NCBI GenBank assembly: GCA_937923945.1
Contig: CALDWC010000135.1
Coordinates: forward strand, 1-31,343
Source: an uncultured Treponema sp.
Lineage (GTDB): Bacteria > Spirochaetota > Spirochaetia > Treponematales > Treponemataceae
Direction of reading: 5' to 3'
DNA length: 31,343 nucleotides
The position numbers and the translations under genes were made by a program. The notes under the pieces were generated by a model that was given only the letters and a program-made list of their open reading frames with translations, was not told the origin of the DNA and searched no databases. Shown piece after piece: positions 8,156 to 16,012 of the stretch. Every line of letters begins with the position of its first letter. Position 1 is the first letter of the stretch.

Positions 8156-10099
8156 TCACTCGGCAATCAGCTGAAACTCGGTTACCGCTTCCAGTAAAAA
8201 CTGTTCTTCGTATCGGCGGCGAGTTTTGCTTTTCGTTGTTTGCAATTTTGTATTAAATGGATTATCGTAGCTAAAGATTCTTACCTGAACATGCAACACC
8301 GCATTTTTTTCGGATGAAAAATTTATCACAAACGGCTGTTCGGGATTTTGAGAACTTAAAAACAGCACGCCATCATCTGTTTGCGTAAAACTTTTATCCG
8401 CTTCATACACAGCGACTTCGTTTGCCCTTGAAACAAAAACTTGAATCGCTTCTATTTTAAGCGGCGAATTAATACGCAGCACGCCGATACTGCGATCCAA
8501 ATAATTTTCCAAACTTCTGTCAACGTCAATATATGCAGCTGATGTTTTTGTTTTATCGGGAATATTCTCCGGTTGCAGTGTATCTTTTATTCGATACTCG
8601 CTCGTGATTACGACGGCGTTTTTCGTATCGGTAAATGTTTGGCGTATTTCAACGGGAATATTATATTTTTTTACCGTTGATGAAAAAATTAAAATGGTAA
8701 TAGCACCGACAAGGACGGCACTCAGCAATGAAATAAAAAACTTTCGTTTAAAATATTTTTTTGATATTGCATAACTAATCGTAAAAATAAGCATAATCGA
8801 AACGGTGAGTAAACTGAGAAATAAAGTTTTAAAACGAATAATGTCAATCATTACCGTTGAGTCCCCGATAACTACAATAAAATAAAACAGCACCGAAATA
8901 AAGCTAACAAATAAAACGAGAACTTTTCCGATATTATTTTTTGCCAACGAAAATAAATTTGAAACCGCGTAGGTAAAAAAAGCGAACGGATATAAAGAAA
9001 AATCAAAAATTGTCAACACAAAAAAATTGATTAAACAAAAATGCGGATATACGGCACTAAACGTATCCGCGGTAAAACTCGTTTTTTTTAATATTATTAC
9101 AATCGGAGATTGAAGCAGTAAAATTTCAAAAATCCATACTGTTATAAAAATAACGATGTAATATACATTAAACTGCGAGATAATTTTTTTTGAATCAATA
9201 ACAGTTGCAAAAAGAAAATCGGTGAAATTTTTTGCAAGCAGTAAAAAAATAAAATTAATCAAAACGACCATGCCGTATAAAAAAAAGTTTACGACTAAAT
9301 TTTTCGCAGTGAATTTTTTTTCCGTAATAACCGATTTAAAAAATAAATTCAAAAAAATAATCACTAAAAAAATAATAATAAACCCAACGCTTGTGCTCTC
9401 TGAAATAATTTTAAGGTTATTAAAGTAGCGCAATAAAAAATAATTTTGTTCCCAGTCATTTGAAAAATAATCGAGATAATTTTGATTAATATTTTTAATG
9501 AGACGCGTAATATCGATGTCTGGTTTTGTCTGTATTAAAAGAGCCGGAATATTTTCATCAAAAAAAAGTTTTAATGTTTCAATATTGCGGTTGTTGTATG
9601 CGTCCAATGAAAATATTTTTGAAGTCATAGTAAAACTCGTTTCGGTTAGACTGTGCGAAAACAGTTTTATCATCCAAGACGGACTTTTTACTTTTCCTAC
9701 CTGATACGAAATATTCGCTCGCTCACCCTCGTTAAAAATAAAAATGGAACTGCGTTTATATTTTGTGATTTCTGAAATGAGTTCATTCATGCCAATAAAA
9801 GATTTCACCGCAACATCATTCGGTAAGTCGGTATAATCATTTTTTGAAATTGCAATCAACAAGGTGAAGGCGCGAGCGTCAGTGTCCATCGGAAAAGAAA
9901 AGTTTTGTACAATTTTTTTTACTTGTTCAATGAAGTCGCTCGCTTGTTTTGCATTTGTTTGGGTAAAGCACAACACCAGCGCGTTTTCGTATTTTTCCGA
10001 ACCGAAATGAAACAGCTCAAGTGACGTATATTCCGATTGCGCGAAACAAAGTGCGTAAAAAAATACAAAAATAATAACGCCGAGTAATTTTTTTTTCAA
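8156..10099 (-). CDS. Unrecognised secreted-domain/7-TM membrane protein
   Basis: The 647-residue protein starts at TTG with a good GGAG ribosome binding site 6-7 nt upstream. Residues 1-20 form a signal peptide ending CFAQ. An extracytoplasmic domain of about 215 residues follows, then about seven hydrophobic segments (roughly residues 240-480, beginning SVGFIIIFLVIIFLNLFF) and a C-terminal non-membrane domain of about 150 residues rich in beta-like sequence. The N-terminal domain has an alternating pattern with ENALVLCF, IPALLIQTKPDID and a helical RLIKNINQNYLDYF segment, faintly like the M28-peptidase/GAA1 fold but with no metal-binding residues that I can place. The gene is clearly more AT-rich than its neighbours. 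It sits between the J-domain gene (14 nt upstream) and dinB. I do not recognise its function. Confidence 0.75.
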   Translation of the reverse strand: MKKKLLGVIIFVFFYALCFAQSEYTSLELFHFGSEKYENALVLCFTQTNAKQASDFIEQVKKIVQNFSFPMDTDARAFTLLIAISKNDYTDLPNDVAVKSFIGMNELISEITKYKRSSIFIFNEGERANISYQVGKVKSPSWMIKLFSHSLTETSFTMTSKIFSLDAYNNRNIETLKLFFDENIPALLIQTKPDIDITRLIKNINQNYLDYFSNDWEQNYFLLRYFNNLKIISESTSVGFIIIFLVIIFLNLFFKSVITEKKFTAKNLVVNFFLYGMVVLINFIFLLLAKNFTDFLFATVIDSKKIISQFNVYYIVIFITVWIFEILLLQSPIVIILKKTSFTADTFSAVYPHFCLINFFVLTIFDFSLYPFAFFTYAVSNLFSLAKNNIGKVLVLFVSFISVLFYFIVVIGDSTVMIDIIRFKTLFLSLLTVSIMLIFTISYAISKKYFKRKFFISLLSAVLVGAITILIFSSTVKKYNIPVEIRQTFTDTKNAVVITSEYRIKDTLQPENIPDKTKTSAAYIDVDRSLENYLDRSIGVLRINSPLKIEAIQVFVSRANEVAVYEADKSFTQTDDGVLFLSSQNPEQPFVINFSSEKNAVLHVQVRIFSYDNPFNTKLQTTKSKTRRRYEEQFLLEAVTEFQLIAE

Positions 10100-10113
10100 A
10101 GTCGTCTCCGTAA

Positions 10114-10566
10114 CTATTTTTCGGAAAGTATTTTGCCGGTTTCATACCAATACTCAATGCGCCGATACGATTTATTGATTCGGCGGACAACATCAGCCGC
10201 TTCTTCAACGGTGATGCTTTTTTTAATTGTAACGGTATCGGGATGGAACTTTTTTAAAAGCCGCCGCCATGAGTTTTTGCACAAACTGAGAGAACTCCCC
10301 GGCAACAGCTGCAGTACGGCAAAGTCTTCAACCAAATCCTGCGGCACGGGAACAAGTTTTTCCGGTTCGCGTTTTTCTTGTTCACCGGTGTTTTCGCGTT
10401 TATCATGGATTTTCGGCGGCGGACGATGTTCCATCACATTGCCCATTCGGCGGTAGCGACTACGGGTATTCGATTTTAGCTTTACAAACGGATCTTCTTC
10501 CGCTGATAAATTTTTATTTAAAAACTCCCCAATTGTTGAGTAGTAATTTTTTTCTTCATTGTTCAT
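10114..10566 (-). CDS. Small protein with C-terminal J domain
   Basis: The 150-residue protein has a hydrophilic N-terminal half (many Lys, Arg, Glu and Pro) and a C-terminal J-domain-like segment. A helix resembling SWRRLLKKF is followed by the diagnostic HPD tripeptide at residues 108-110, then a loop and the helix AADVVRRINKSYRRIEYWY, which matches the helix III pattern of DnaJ proteins. J domains stimulate the ATPase of DnaK/Hsp70. The zinc-finger and substrate-binding parts of true DnaJ are absent, so it is probably a specialised co-chaperone. Its ATG overlaps the neuB stop as ATGA, which indicates coupled translation. Confidence 0.8.
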   Translation of the reverse strand: MNNEEKNYYSTIGEFLNKNLSAEEDPFVKLKSNTRSRYRRMGNVMEHRPPPKIHDKRENTGEQEKREPEKLVPVPQDLVEDFAVLQLLPGSSLSLCKNSWRRLLKKFHPDTVTIKKSITVEEAADVVRRINKSYRRIEYWYETGKILSEK

Positions 10567-11729
10567 AGTGATTCCCGATTGATTATGTCAAAAAGTTTTG
10601 CGCCGCTTCCGGCACTCACTTCATGTTGTAAAACGCTCCCCAAAAAATAAGGTAACAATGCGGGCGCTTCACCGACGGACAAAATTTTTTCCGTGCGTAA
10701 GATGCCGATGTCGTGTTTCGTTAAGCGGTGTCCCGCTTTGAAATCGCTCATATAATGGAGCGAGCGGTTTGTGCGTCTGTAGTTTTGCAATTCGGATGGC
10801 GCCAATATTTTTTCACCGGTGCCGAGTACCGCACTAATCCGCTCTTTTGAAAAACCCCGTTCTAAAAGTTTTTCGCAACACGCTTCTTTGGAAAGCCCCG
10901 TACATGCACGAACGAATGTTACCATTCGTGAAAAAGCGTGCGGTGCTAAAGCAATCGGATCGTCTAAACCGCCGCCGTCATTCGATAAACAAAAATGTTT
11001 TTCAATCACGGCGGCTCCGCAGGCAACGCTCAACGCGGGCACGAGATACTCGTTTTTTGAGTGGTCGCTGATTCCGATTGTAACACCGAAAATTTTTTTT
11101 AAATTTTCCAACACGGAAATATTATATTCTTCTTCGGGCGCGGGATAACTGGTGATGCAATGGAGCAGTGCAATATCCTTCGTTAAAAATTTTTTGCATA
11201 TCGTCAGTGCCGTTTCAATATCGCTCAAACGGGAAACTCCGCTCGAAAGAATGAGCGGCAGATTTTGCTGCGCCGTTTGTTCCAAAAGCTGCACGTAATT
11301 TAATTCCGGCGATGCAATTTTTATAAATGCAGGCTGGAGTGCCGCAAGCTCTTCCGCTGATTTTGCCCCGAATGGTGACGCACTGAATAATATATTTTTC
11401 TTTTCACAATATTCCGCACAGGTTTCAAAAAATTTTTTGTCGACTTCCAAACGCTTGAAGTTTTCATACAGGGAAATGTTTCCCGTCGGCAATGCGACCA
11501 AACCGGTTTTCGGATGCAAAATTTCATCCGCATATACGATTTGAAATTTAACCGCGTCGGCACCGCAGTCACAGGCGGCGTTGATTAACGCTTTTGCTTT
11601 TTCGAGCGAGCCGCCGTGCGAAGTACCTAACTCGGCAATAATCAACACACGGGTATTCGAGGCAAAGTCAATTCCGCCGCAATGAAACGTATTTTGCATA
11701 TTCGGATAACTCATAGAGGAAACGCTCAA
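10563..11729 (-). CDS. neuB: NeuB-family sialic-acid-type (nonulosonate) synthase with SAF domain
   Basis: NeuB-type enzymes condense phosphoenolpyruvate with an N-acetylated hexose to make a nonulosonic acid. The motifs seen are IAELGTSHGGSLEKAKALI, ADAVKFQI, SPFGAKSAEEL, ISDHS and EKHF, with a C-terminal SAF (antifreeze-like) domain (NRSLHYMSDFKAGHRLTKHD). The length of 388 residues is slightly above the usual 340-360 because of the N-terminal extension. The TTG at 11729 overlaps the thyX stop as TTGA; in-frame ATGs at 11714 and 11699 are alternatives. NeuB, PseI and LegI cannot be separated by eye. No CMP-sugar synthetase or epimerase is nearby. The product could decorate flagellin or surface glycans. 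Confidence 0.85.
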   Translation of the reverse strand: MSVSSMSYPNMQNTFHCGGIDFASNTRVLIIAELGTSHGGSLEKAKALINAACDCGADAVKFQIVYADEILHPKTGLVALPTGNISLYENFKRLEVDKKFFETCAEYCEKKNILFSASPFGAKSAEELAALQPAFIKIASPELNYVQLLEQTAQQNLPLILSSGVSRLSDIETALTICKKFLTKDIALLHCITSYPAPEEEYNISVLENLKKIFGVTIGISDHSKNEYLVPALSVACGAAVIEKHFCLSNDGGGLDDPIALAPHAFSRMVTFVRACTGLSKEACCEKLLERGFSKERISAVLGTGEKILAPSELQNYRRTNRSLHYMSDFKAGHRLTKHDIGILRTEKILSVGEAPALLPYFLGSVLQHEVSAGSGAKLFDIINRESL

Positions 11730-12559
11730 TCGGAAACGCTATCAAGTTTTTCAGCGAGACGTTCTTTTTCGCGTTCGTTCAATTCCGTCGCTTTTCCCTC
11801 AAGCATATGTTTTAATGCCAACACTTCTTTATCGGAAAAAATAATGCTGTTCAAAATATGCGATTTAAACGAATCGGTTGCAACCGGTGCAACTTTTTCA
11901 ACAATGTGCAAAATCGTAAAAGCGTAATCGCGAATTTCTTTTTGTGCATGAGCGTCGCAACGCAGTTTTAAAAAATGAAACAAATTATGTAAATCCATTT
12001 GCCAATATATTTCCGTGTATGTTGCGAGCGGTAAATTAATTCGTGCCAACTCTTTTGCAATGTTGTCATTTAAAAGCGCTTCATAATTTTCAAAAGCGGT
12101 TTGTTGTCCTTCCCGTAAAAGCGCGATTGTTTTTCGTGCAAGCTCAGTTGGTACGCCTTCCGGCGCGCGACCTTGCTTATTGTTTTTTGATTGAAAACCT
12201 AGAACATTTTCCGTCGGTACATACGCTTCATTTTGTAATACCGAATAGCGTCCCGACACCTCATTGAGTCGAGCCGTTCGATGTCTGACCCATTGCCGTG
12301 CGACAAAAATCGGCATTTTGATATGGAACGTTAAAACGACTTGTTCGAACGGCGATGTATGGTTATTGCGTAAAAGATAATCAATCAGAGCTGCATCTTC
12401 GCGGACAGTTTTTGTTCCCGCTCCGTATGAAACGCGGGCAGCTTGCACAATCCGCGCATCTCCACCGAGATAATCCACCAAACGAACGAACCCGTGATCC
12501 AAAACCGGAAATTCTTTATCTAAAATTTCTTCCGCTTCTTTAACAATACAATGTGCCAT
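11726..12559 (-). CDS. thyX: FAD-dependent thymidylate synthase
   Basis: ThyX methylates dUMP to dTMP using methylene-tetrahydrofolate and reduced flavin. The signature RHRx7S is present (RHRTARLNEVSGRYS), and the 277-residue length from ATG 12559 suits the family. An open frame extends upstream to 12673, but that part overlaps the end of the permease gene, resembles nothing, and carries the likely promoter. The mature family N terminus fits ATG 12559. There is no Shine-Dalgarno sequence. A TATACT box ends 6 nt before the ATG, suggesting a leaderless transcript in addition to read-through from the permeases. It is coupled to neuB by a TTGA overlap. Confidence 0.95.
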   Translation of the reverse strand: MAHCIVKEAEEILDKEFPVLDHGFVRLVDYLGGDARIVQAARVSYGAGTKTVREDAALIDYLLRNNHTSPFEQVVLTFHIKMPIFVARQWVRHRTARLNEVSGRYSVLQNEAYVPTENVLGFQSKNNKQGRAPEGVPTELARKTIALLREGQQTAFENYEALLNDNIAKELARINLPLATYTEIYWQMDLHNLFHFLKLRCDAHAQKEIRDYAFTILHIVEKVAPVATDSFKSHILNSIIFSDKEVLALKHMLEGKATELNEREKERLAEKLDSVSD

Positions 12560-12565
12560 GAGTAA

Positions 12566-12594
12566 AGTATACCGTACATCACAAAAAAAAACTA
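12566..12594 (-). promoter_or_regulatory. Candidate thyX promoter, leaderless geometry
   Basis: On the minus strand a TATACT -10 box lies at 12571-12566, exactly 6 nt before ATG 12559. The -35 region at about 12594-12589 (TAGTTT) is a poor match, so this call rests mostly on the -10 box and its position. Confidence 0.4.
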
Positions 12595-12632
12595 GATCTA
12601 TTTTAGCTATGCACGGGGCAGTTGAGACAGAA

Positions 12633-13754
12633 CTACGTTCGAGCTTTTTGGGTAAAAAAAATACTGAGTACAAAAAAAGATATAAACGGCGCCCACGCTC
12701 CTACAATCGGTGAAATAAGATTCCAGCTCGCAAAAACCGCCATACACATTTGGGTAATATAATATAAAACGGCGAACGACAAACTTAACAGCAAACTCAT
12801 AAGAAGCACATTTTTTTTCAAATAGCCGCCGAATGACACCGACAAAAAAAGCACAATAAAAATAGTAAACGGAAACGAAAAACGTTGGTAATATTTTACC
12901 AAATATTCTGATTCGGAAAAACCGTTTTGTTTTAATTTATCTAAAAATACTTTTACTTCATGATTAGTCATTTCGTCGATGTTTGCAGTAATTTTTTGAA
13001 AACTTTCCGGCGGCTCCGTTAAAAAATCCAATGCAATATTTGATTCATCTGTTTGCGTGACTTTGTTGTTTTCCGTAATCAGATAAATATGTGCATATTG
13101 CAAAATCCACGTTCCTTGTGTTTCGTTCCAACTCGCACTTTGCGCGATGATTACCGTATCCATGGTTCCGTTATCATCCTTGTGAATGATTTTCGGGTTT
13201 TGTAAAAACTTGCTCTGACTGTCATAATAATCCGCCGTGTAAATCACTTTTCCGAATTGAGACATCACCGCCACGTTGGCGCTATCCAGGCTTTTATCTT
13301 TATTTGTTGACGTTTTAAACAACGCGCCTTTTTTTGCGTACGTTTTGATAACAAGTTTATCTTCAAAAAAGAGCATTCCGATCGAGCAAGTGAACGCAAA
13401 TGCTAAAATCGGCAATACGAATTTGCGCAGTGAAATACCGGATGAAAAAATTACCGTAAGTTCATTTTTTGTGTAGAGATTTCCAATCGTGTATGAGCCG
13501 GCGAATAACATGGAAATCGGCATTGAGTATGAAATACATTTTGGAATAAATAAAATCATTATGTGTATCATTGTTTTAACCGGAACTTGATTTTCCATAT
13601 AGTTAACCAAGTTATAAAAGGTGTCGCCCAGTTCCAGCACTAAAATAAAAAAAATCAGCGCAATAAAAAACACCGGTAAAAAAAGTTTCAAAAGATACCG
13701 GATCAGCATTTTACTGAAATTTGTTTTTCTATAAAGATCGGTATTATTTTTCAC
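12633..13754 (-). CDS. LptF/LptG-family (YjgP/YjgQ) permease, second of pair
   Basis: This inner-membrane protein has the LptF/LptG layout: three hydrophobic helices near the N terminus (starting MLIRYLLKLFLPVFFIALIF), a hydrophilic beta-rich middle of about 150 residues, and three C-terminal helices. In Gram-negatives LptF and LptG, with the ATPase LptB, extract lipopolysaccharide from the inner membrane. Treponemes lack classical LPS, so the cargo here is probably another glycolipid or lipoprotein-linked lipid. I chose GTG 13754, which lies 2 nt after the stop of the first permease gene (374 residues). ATG 13709 (359 residues) is equally plausible by family length. The upstream frame extension to 13829 runs inside the preceding gene. 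Confidence 0.85.
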   Translation of the reverse strand: MKNNTDLYRKTNFSKMLIRYLLKLFLPVFFIALIFFILVLELGDTFYNLVNYMENQVPVKTMIHIMILFIPKCISYSMPISMLFAGSYTIGNLYTKNELTVIFSSGISLRKFVLPILAFAFTCSIGMLFFEDKLVIKTYAKKGALFKTSTNKDKSLDSANVAVMSQFGKVIYTADYYDSQSKFLQNPKIIHKDDNGTMDTVIIAQSASWNETQGTWILQYAHIYLITENNKVTQTDESNIALDFLTEPPESFQKITANIDEMTNHEVKVFLDKLKQNGFSESEYLVKYYQRFSFPFTIFIVLFLSVSFGGYLKKNVLLMSLLLSLSFAVLYYITQMCMAVFASWNLISPIVGAWAPFISFFVLSIFFTQKART

Positions 13755-13756
13755 TG

Positions 13757-14896
13757 TTATAACGAGCCTCGTAATTTTTTTCGCATCAATGCGGCGCCGA
13801 GTATCAGCAAGAGCACGTTCGGAAGCCAAGCGGTTACCGCACCGTCAAAATTTTTTTTAACGGCGAGCTGTTGACCGAACATTAAAATAGCCCAGTAGCC
13901 TACGGAAATAATCAGCCCGATAACAAAACCGACTCCTTGATTGTACAGTTTCAAATTGCGGCTGAGCCAATATGCAAGAAAGATAAAAAATATTGCACCG
14001 AGCGGTATCGCAAATTTTTTATGAAATTCCAGCGCATACCAATTTAAATATTCTTTGGACGTTTCTTGCGTTTCACGCATCGTTTTAATTTTTTTTGCTA
14101 AATCATAAGAGGAAAGTTGTCCCGGTCCCAGCGAAAAAAAAGAATTATTTTCAAGCTCCGAACGTAAAAAATGGTAGGTTAATTTTTCTCCGTATGCGTA
14201 ATCAAAGGTGCGGAAATCATTTTTATCAACGACGAGTAGCTGCGGCTCAAGCGGCTCAAGCGCCATCAGCACATTGGCATTTTTGGCTATTCGTGATTGC
14301 GTATTTTTTGCGGAAAGAAAATTGATTCCATTTTCCGCTGACATATCGATAACAACCAAGTCATGAATATTGTTTTTTTCAACTTTGCCGCTTGCGATGA
14401 TAACGTTGTTCGATTTTTTAATGGCATAGCTTTGTATTTGCATTGCAGGATTTTCACGTAACATTTCTTCGGCGACTTCGTTGAGTTTAGGTGCCGTGTA
14501 CGGAATTAAAAAATCGTTCAATGCAAAGTTTAAAAGTCCGAGAATGAGTGCGGCGGTCATAACCGGAAAGAGCATTTTTTTGTCGGAAACACCGAGGGCG
14601 TTTAACGCAATAAATTCGCTGTCGCCGACAAAGCGTCCGAGACACATCAGCGCACCGATAAATGCAGAATAAGGAGCTGCATTTGCTACAACAATCGGCA
14701 CCGAATATAAAAAGAATTTCATAATGAGCGGAAGTGAAACGTTTTTTATTAAATTATCCTGAATCGTAACTAAAAGGTTATTTACAAAAAAAATAACGAA
14801 GAAAAATAAAAATGAGACAAAGCAGTATAAAAGGAGCTCCGTCAAAATATATCCGAAAAGGGTTGTGCCGATTCGATGTCCGCTTATTTTTTTCAT
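13757..14896 (-). CDS. LptF/LptG-family (YjgP/YjgQ) permease, first of pair
   Basis: The protein has 379 residues from ATG 14896 (MKKISGHRIGTTLFGYILTE). It has the same fold plan as its neighbour: three N-terminal helices, with the family-typical SAFIGALMCLGRFVGDSE stretch after helix 2, a periplasmic jellyroll-like middle, and three C-terminal helices from about 300 onward. Together the two would form the transmembrane dimer of a lipid-extracting ABC transporter; no LptB ATPase lies in the window. The open frame extends to 14920, but the promoter -10 box lies there, so ATG 14896 is preferred. There is no RBS. It is divergent from the bactofilin gene with 90 bp between them. Confidence 0.87.
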   Translation of the reverse strand: MKKISGHRIGTTLFGYILTELLLYCFVSFLFFFVIFFVNNLLVTIQDNLIKNVSLPLIMKFFLYSVPIVVANAAPYSAFIGALMCLGRFVGDSEFIALNALGVSDKKMLFPVMTAALILGLLNFALNDFLIPYTAPKLNEVAEEMLRENPAMQIQSYAIKKSNNVIIASGKVEKNNIHDLVVIDMSAENGINFLSAKNTQSRIAKNANVLMALEPLEPQLLVVDKNDFRTFDYAYGEKLTYHFLRSELENNSFFSLGPGQLSSYDLAKKIKTMRETQETSKEYLNWYALEFHKKFAIPLGAIFFIFLAYWLSRNLKLYNQGVGFVIGLIISVGYWAILMFGQQLAVKKNFDGAVTAWLPNVLLLILGAALMRKKLRGSL

Positions 14897-14902
14897 TGCG
14901 CC

Positions 14903-14930
14903 AGTATAGCATACTCTCAAAAATTTTCAA
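14903..14930 (-). promoter_or_regulatory. Permease-operon promoter, leaderless geometry
   Basis: On the minus strand TTGAAA lies at 14930-14925 and TATACT at 14908-14903, with a 16-bp spacer. The -10 box ends 6 nt before ATG 14896, so transcription should begin at the start codon. No Shine-Dalgarno sequence is present. Confidence 0.65.
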
Positions 14931-14951
14931 ATACTTTGAATAATGAAAGTA

Positions 14952-14980
14952 TTGACTTTTGAATGAAATTTCAGCATAAT
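14952..14980 (+). promoter_or_regulatory. Bactofilin promoter, leaderless geometry
   Basis: TTGACT (14952-14957) and CATAAT (14975-14980) are separated by 17 bp, and the -10 box ends exactly 6 nt before ATG 14987. There is no ribosome binding site. The box positions rule out the in-frame ATG at 14963 as the start. Confidence 0.7.
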
Positions 14981-14986
14981 GCACGA

Positions 14987-15346
14987 ATGGCAACCAATGA
15001 AAAATACAATTTAGCTGATTTGGACGAAGATGATTATGAAACGGTTTTAGCGACTGATATTGATTTCACCGGTACGATTCAGTTTGCACGACCGCTTATG
15101 ATTAAGGGAAAAGTTTCCGGCAAACTTGAGTCTGCGAGCGACTTAACTATCGAAGAAAGTGCAGTGGTAAATGCCGCAATTTTTGCCGATCGCGTTATTA
15201 TCAGGGGGCAAGTGTCAGGCAACGTAACTGCCAATACCAGTGTGACAGTGTATGCGTCCGGGCGACTTACCGGCGATATTACCGCACCGGAAGTTGTCCT
15301 TGAACCGGGATGTTTTTTTTCCGGAATTTGTACCATGCAGCAATAG
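14987..15346 (+). CDS. Bactofilin (polymer-forming cytoskeletal protein)
   Basis: The 119-residue protein is made of the repeating short beta-strand pattern of the bactofilin (DUF583) beta-helix, for example MIKGKVSGKLESASDLTIEE, RVIIRGQVSGNVTAN and YASGRLTGDITAPEVVLE. Bactofilins form nucleotide-free filaments that position cell-wall enzymes or shape the cell. In spirochetes they influence cell shape and motility. The start at ATG 14987 is set by the promoter. The preceding eight codons from 14963 would lie in the promoter. It is followed 39 nt later by the TPR gene. It is divergent from the Lpt-type permeases, which are also envelope functions. Confidence 0.93.
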   Translation: MATNEKYNLADLDEDDYETVLATDIDFTGTIQFARPLMIKGKVSGKLESASDLTIEESAVVNAAIFADRVIIRGQVSGNVTANTSVTVYASGRLTGDITAPEVVLEPGCFFSGICTMQQ

Positions 15347-15385
15347 CATGCGTAGCTTGAATTTGAAGATACCGAAGATAAATCG

Positions 15386-16012
15386 ATGAGTACGTTTAAG
15401 AAAAAACTTGTTTTTATTGTGCTGGTTTCTCTTTTAGCGTCAGGCGCTTTTTCGCAAACAAAACCGGATGCATTAAAAATGTATCAAGCGGGACAATATA
15501 AAAACGCAATCGAAGTGTGCTTAAATGAAATTAAAGCAAACGCAACCAATTTAGACAGTTATGTGGTTTTAACTTGGGCATTAGTCGCTGATAAACAATA
15601 TACGGAAGCTTTAATGTGGTGCCTGCGTTCAAAAGAAATTTCACAGTACGATCCGCGAATTTTAGAAACGGAAGGTGAAGCCTATTTTTATCTGGGACAG
15701 AATGCGGAAGCAATTAAAAGTTTTGAAAGTTATATCGTGTATGCACCGAACGGAAATAAACTTTCGCTTGCGTATTATTTTTTGGGTGAAATTTATATTC
15801 GCTTAAAAAAATTTGCCCATGCCGATATTGCCTTTTCAACGGCAGTGCGCTTTAGTCCGAATAATGCCGTCTGGTGGACGCGTTTGGGTTATGTGCGTGA
15901 GCAACTCGGCGATATGATGTACGCACTGCAAGCATATCAGCGGGCTTTGGAATTGGATAAAAATTCACCGGATGCCCAAAACGGTCGCAAGCGCGTTTTA
16001 AGCAGGATGTAA
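15386..16012 (+). CDS. Exported TPR-repeat protein
   Basis: The 208-residue protein has a signal peptide (MSTFKKKLVFIVLVSLLASGAFSQ) followed by about four tetratricopeptide repeats. Recognisable are the pairs around KMYQAGQYKNAIEVCLNEI, the YFYLGQNAEAIKSFESYI stretch and the C-terminal LGDMMYALQAYQRALELDKN. TPR domains are protein-binding scaffolds, so the product is probably periplasmic and helps assemble an envelope complex. The RBS is weak. The stop codon overlaps the ATG of the next gene by one base (TAATG), which indicates coupled translation with mtaB. Confidence 0.88.
   Translation: MSTFKKKLVFIVLVSLLASGAFSQTKPDALKMYQAGQYKNAIEVCLNEIKANATNLDSYVVLTWALVADKQYTEALMWCLRSKEISQYDPRILETEGEAYFYLGQNAEAIKSFESYIVYAPNGNKLSLAYYFLGEIYIRLKKFAHADIAFSTAVRFSPNNAVWWTRLGYVREQLGDMMYALQAYQRALELDKNSPDAQNGRKRVLSRM

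Noticed and set aside
12560..12673. Longer thyX reading frame starting at 12673
   Set aside because: The extra part overlaps the end of the permease gene and resembles no ThyX N terminus. The likely promoter falls inside it.
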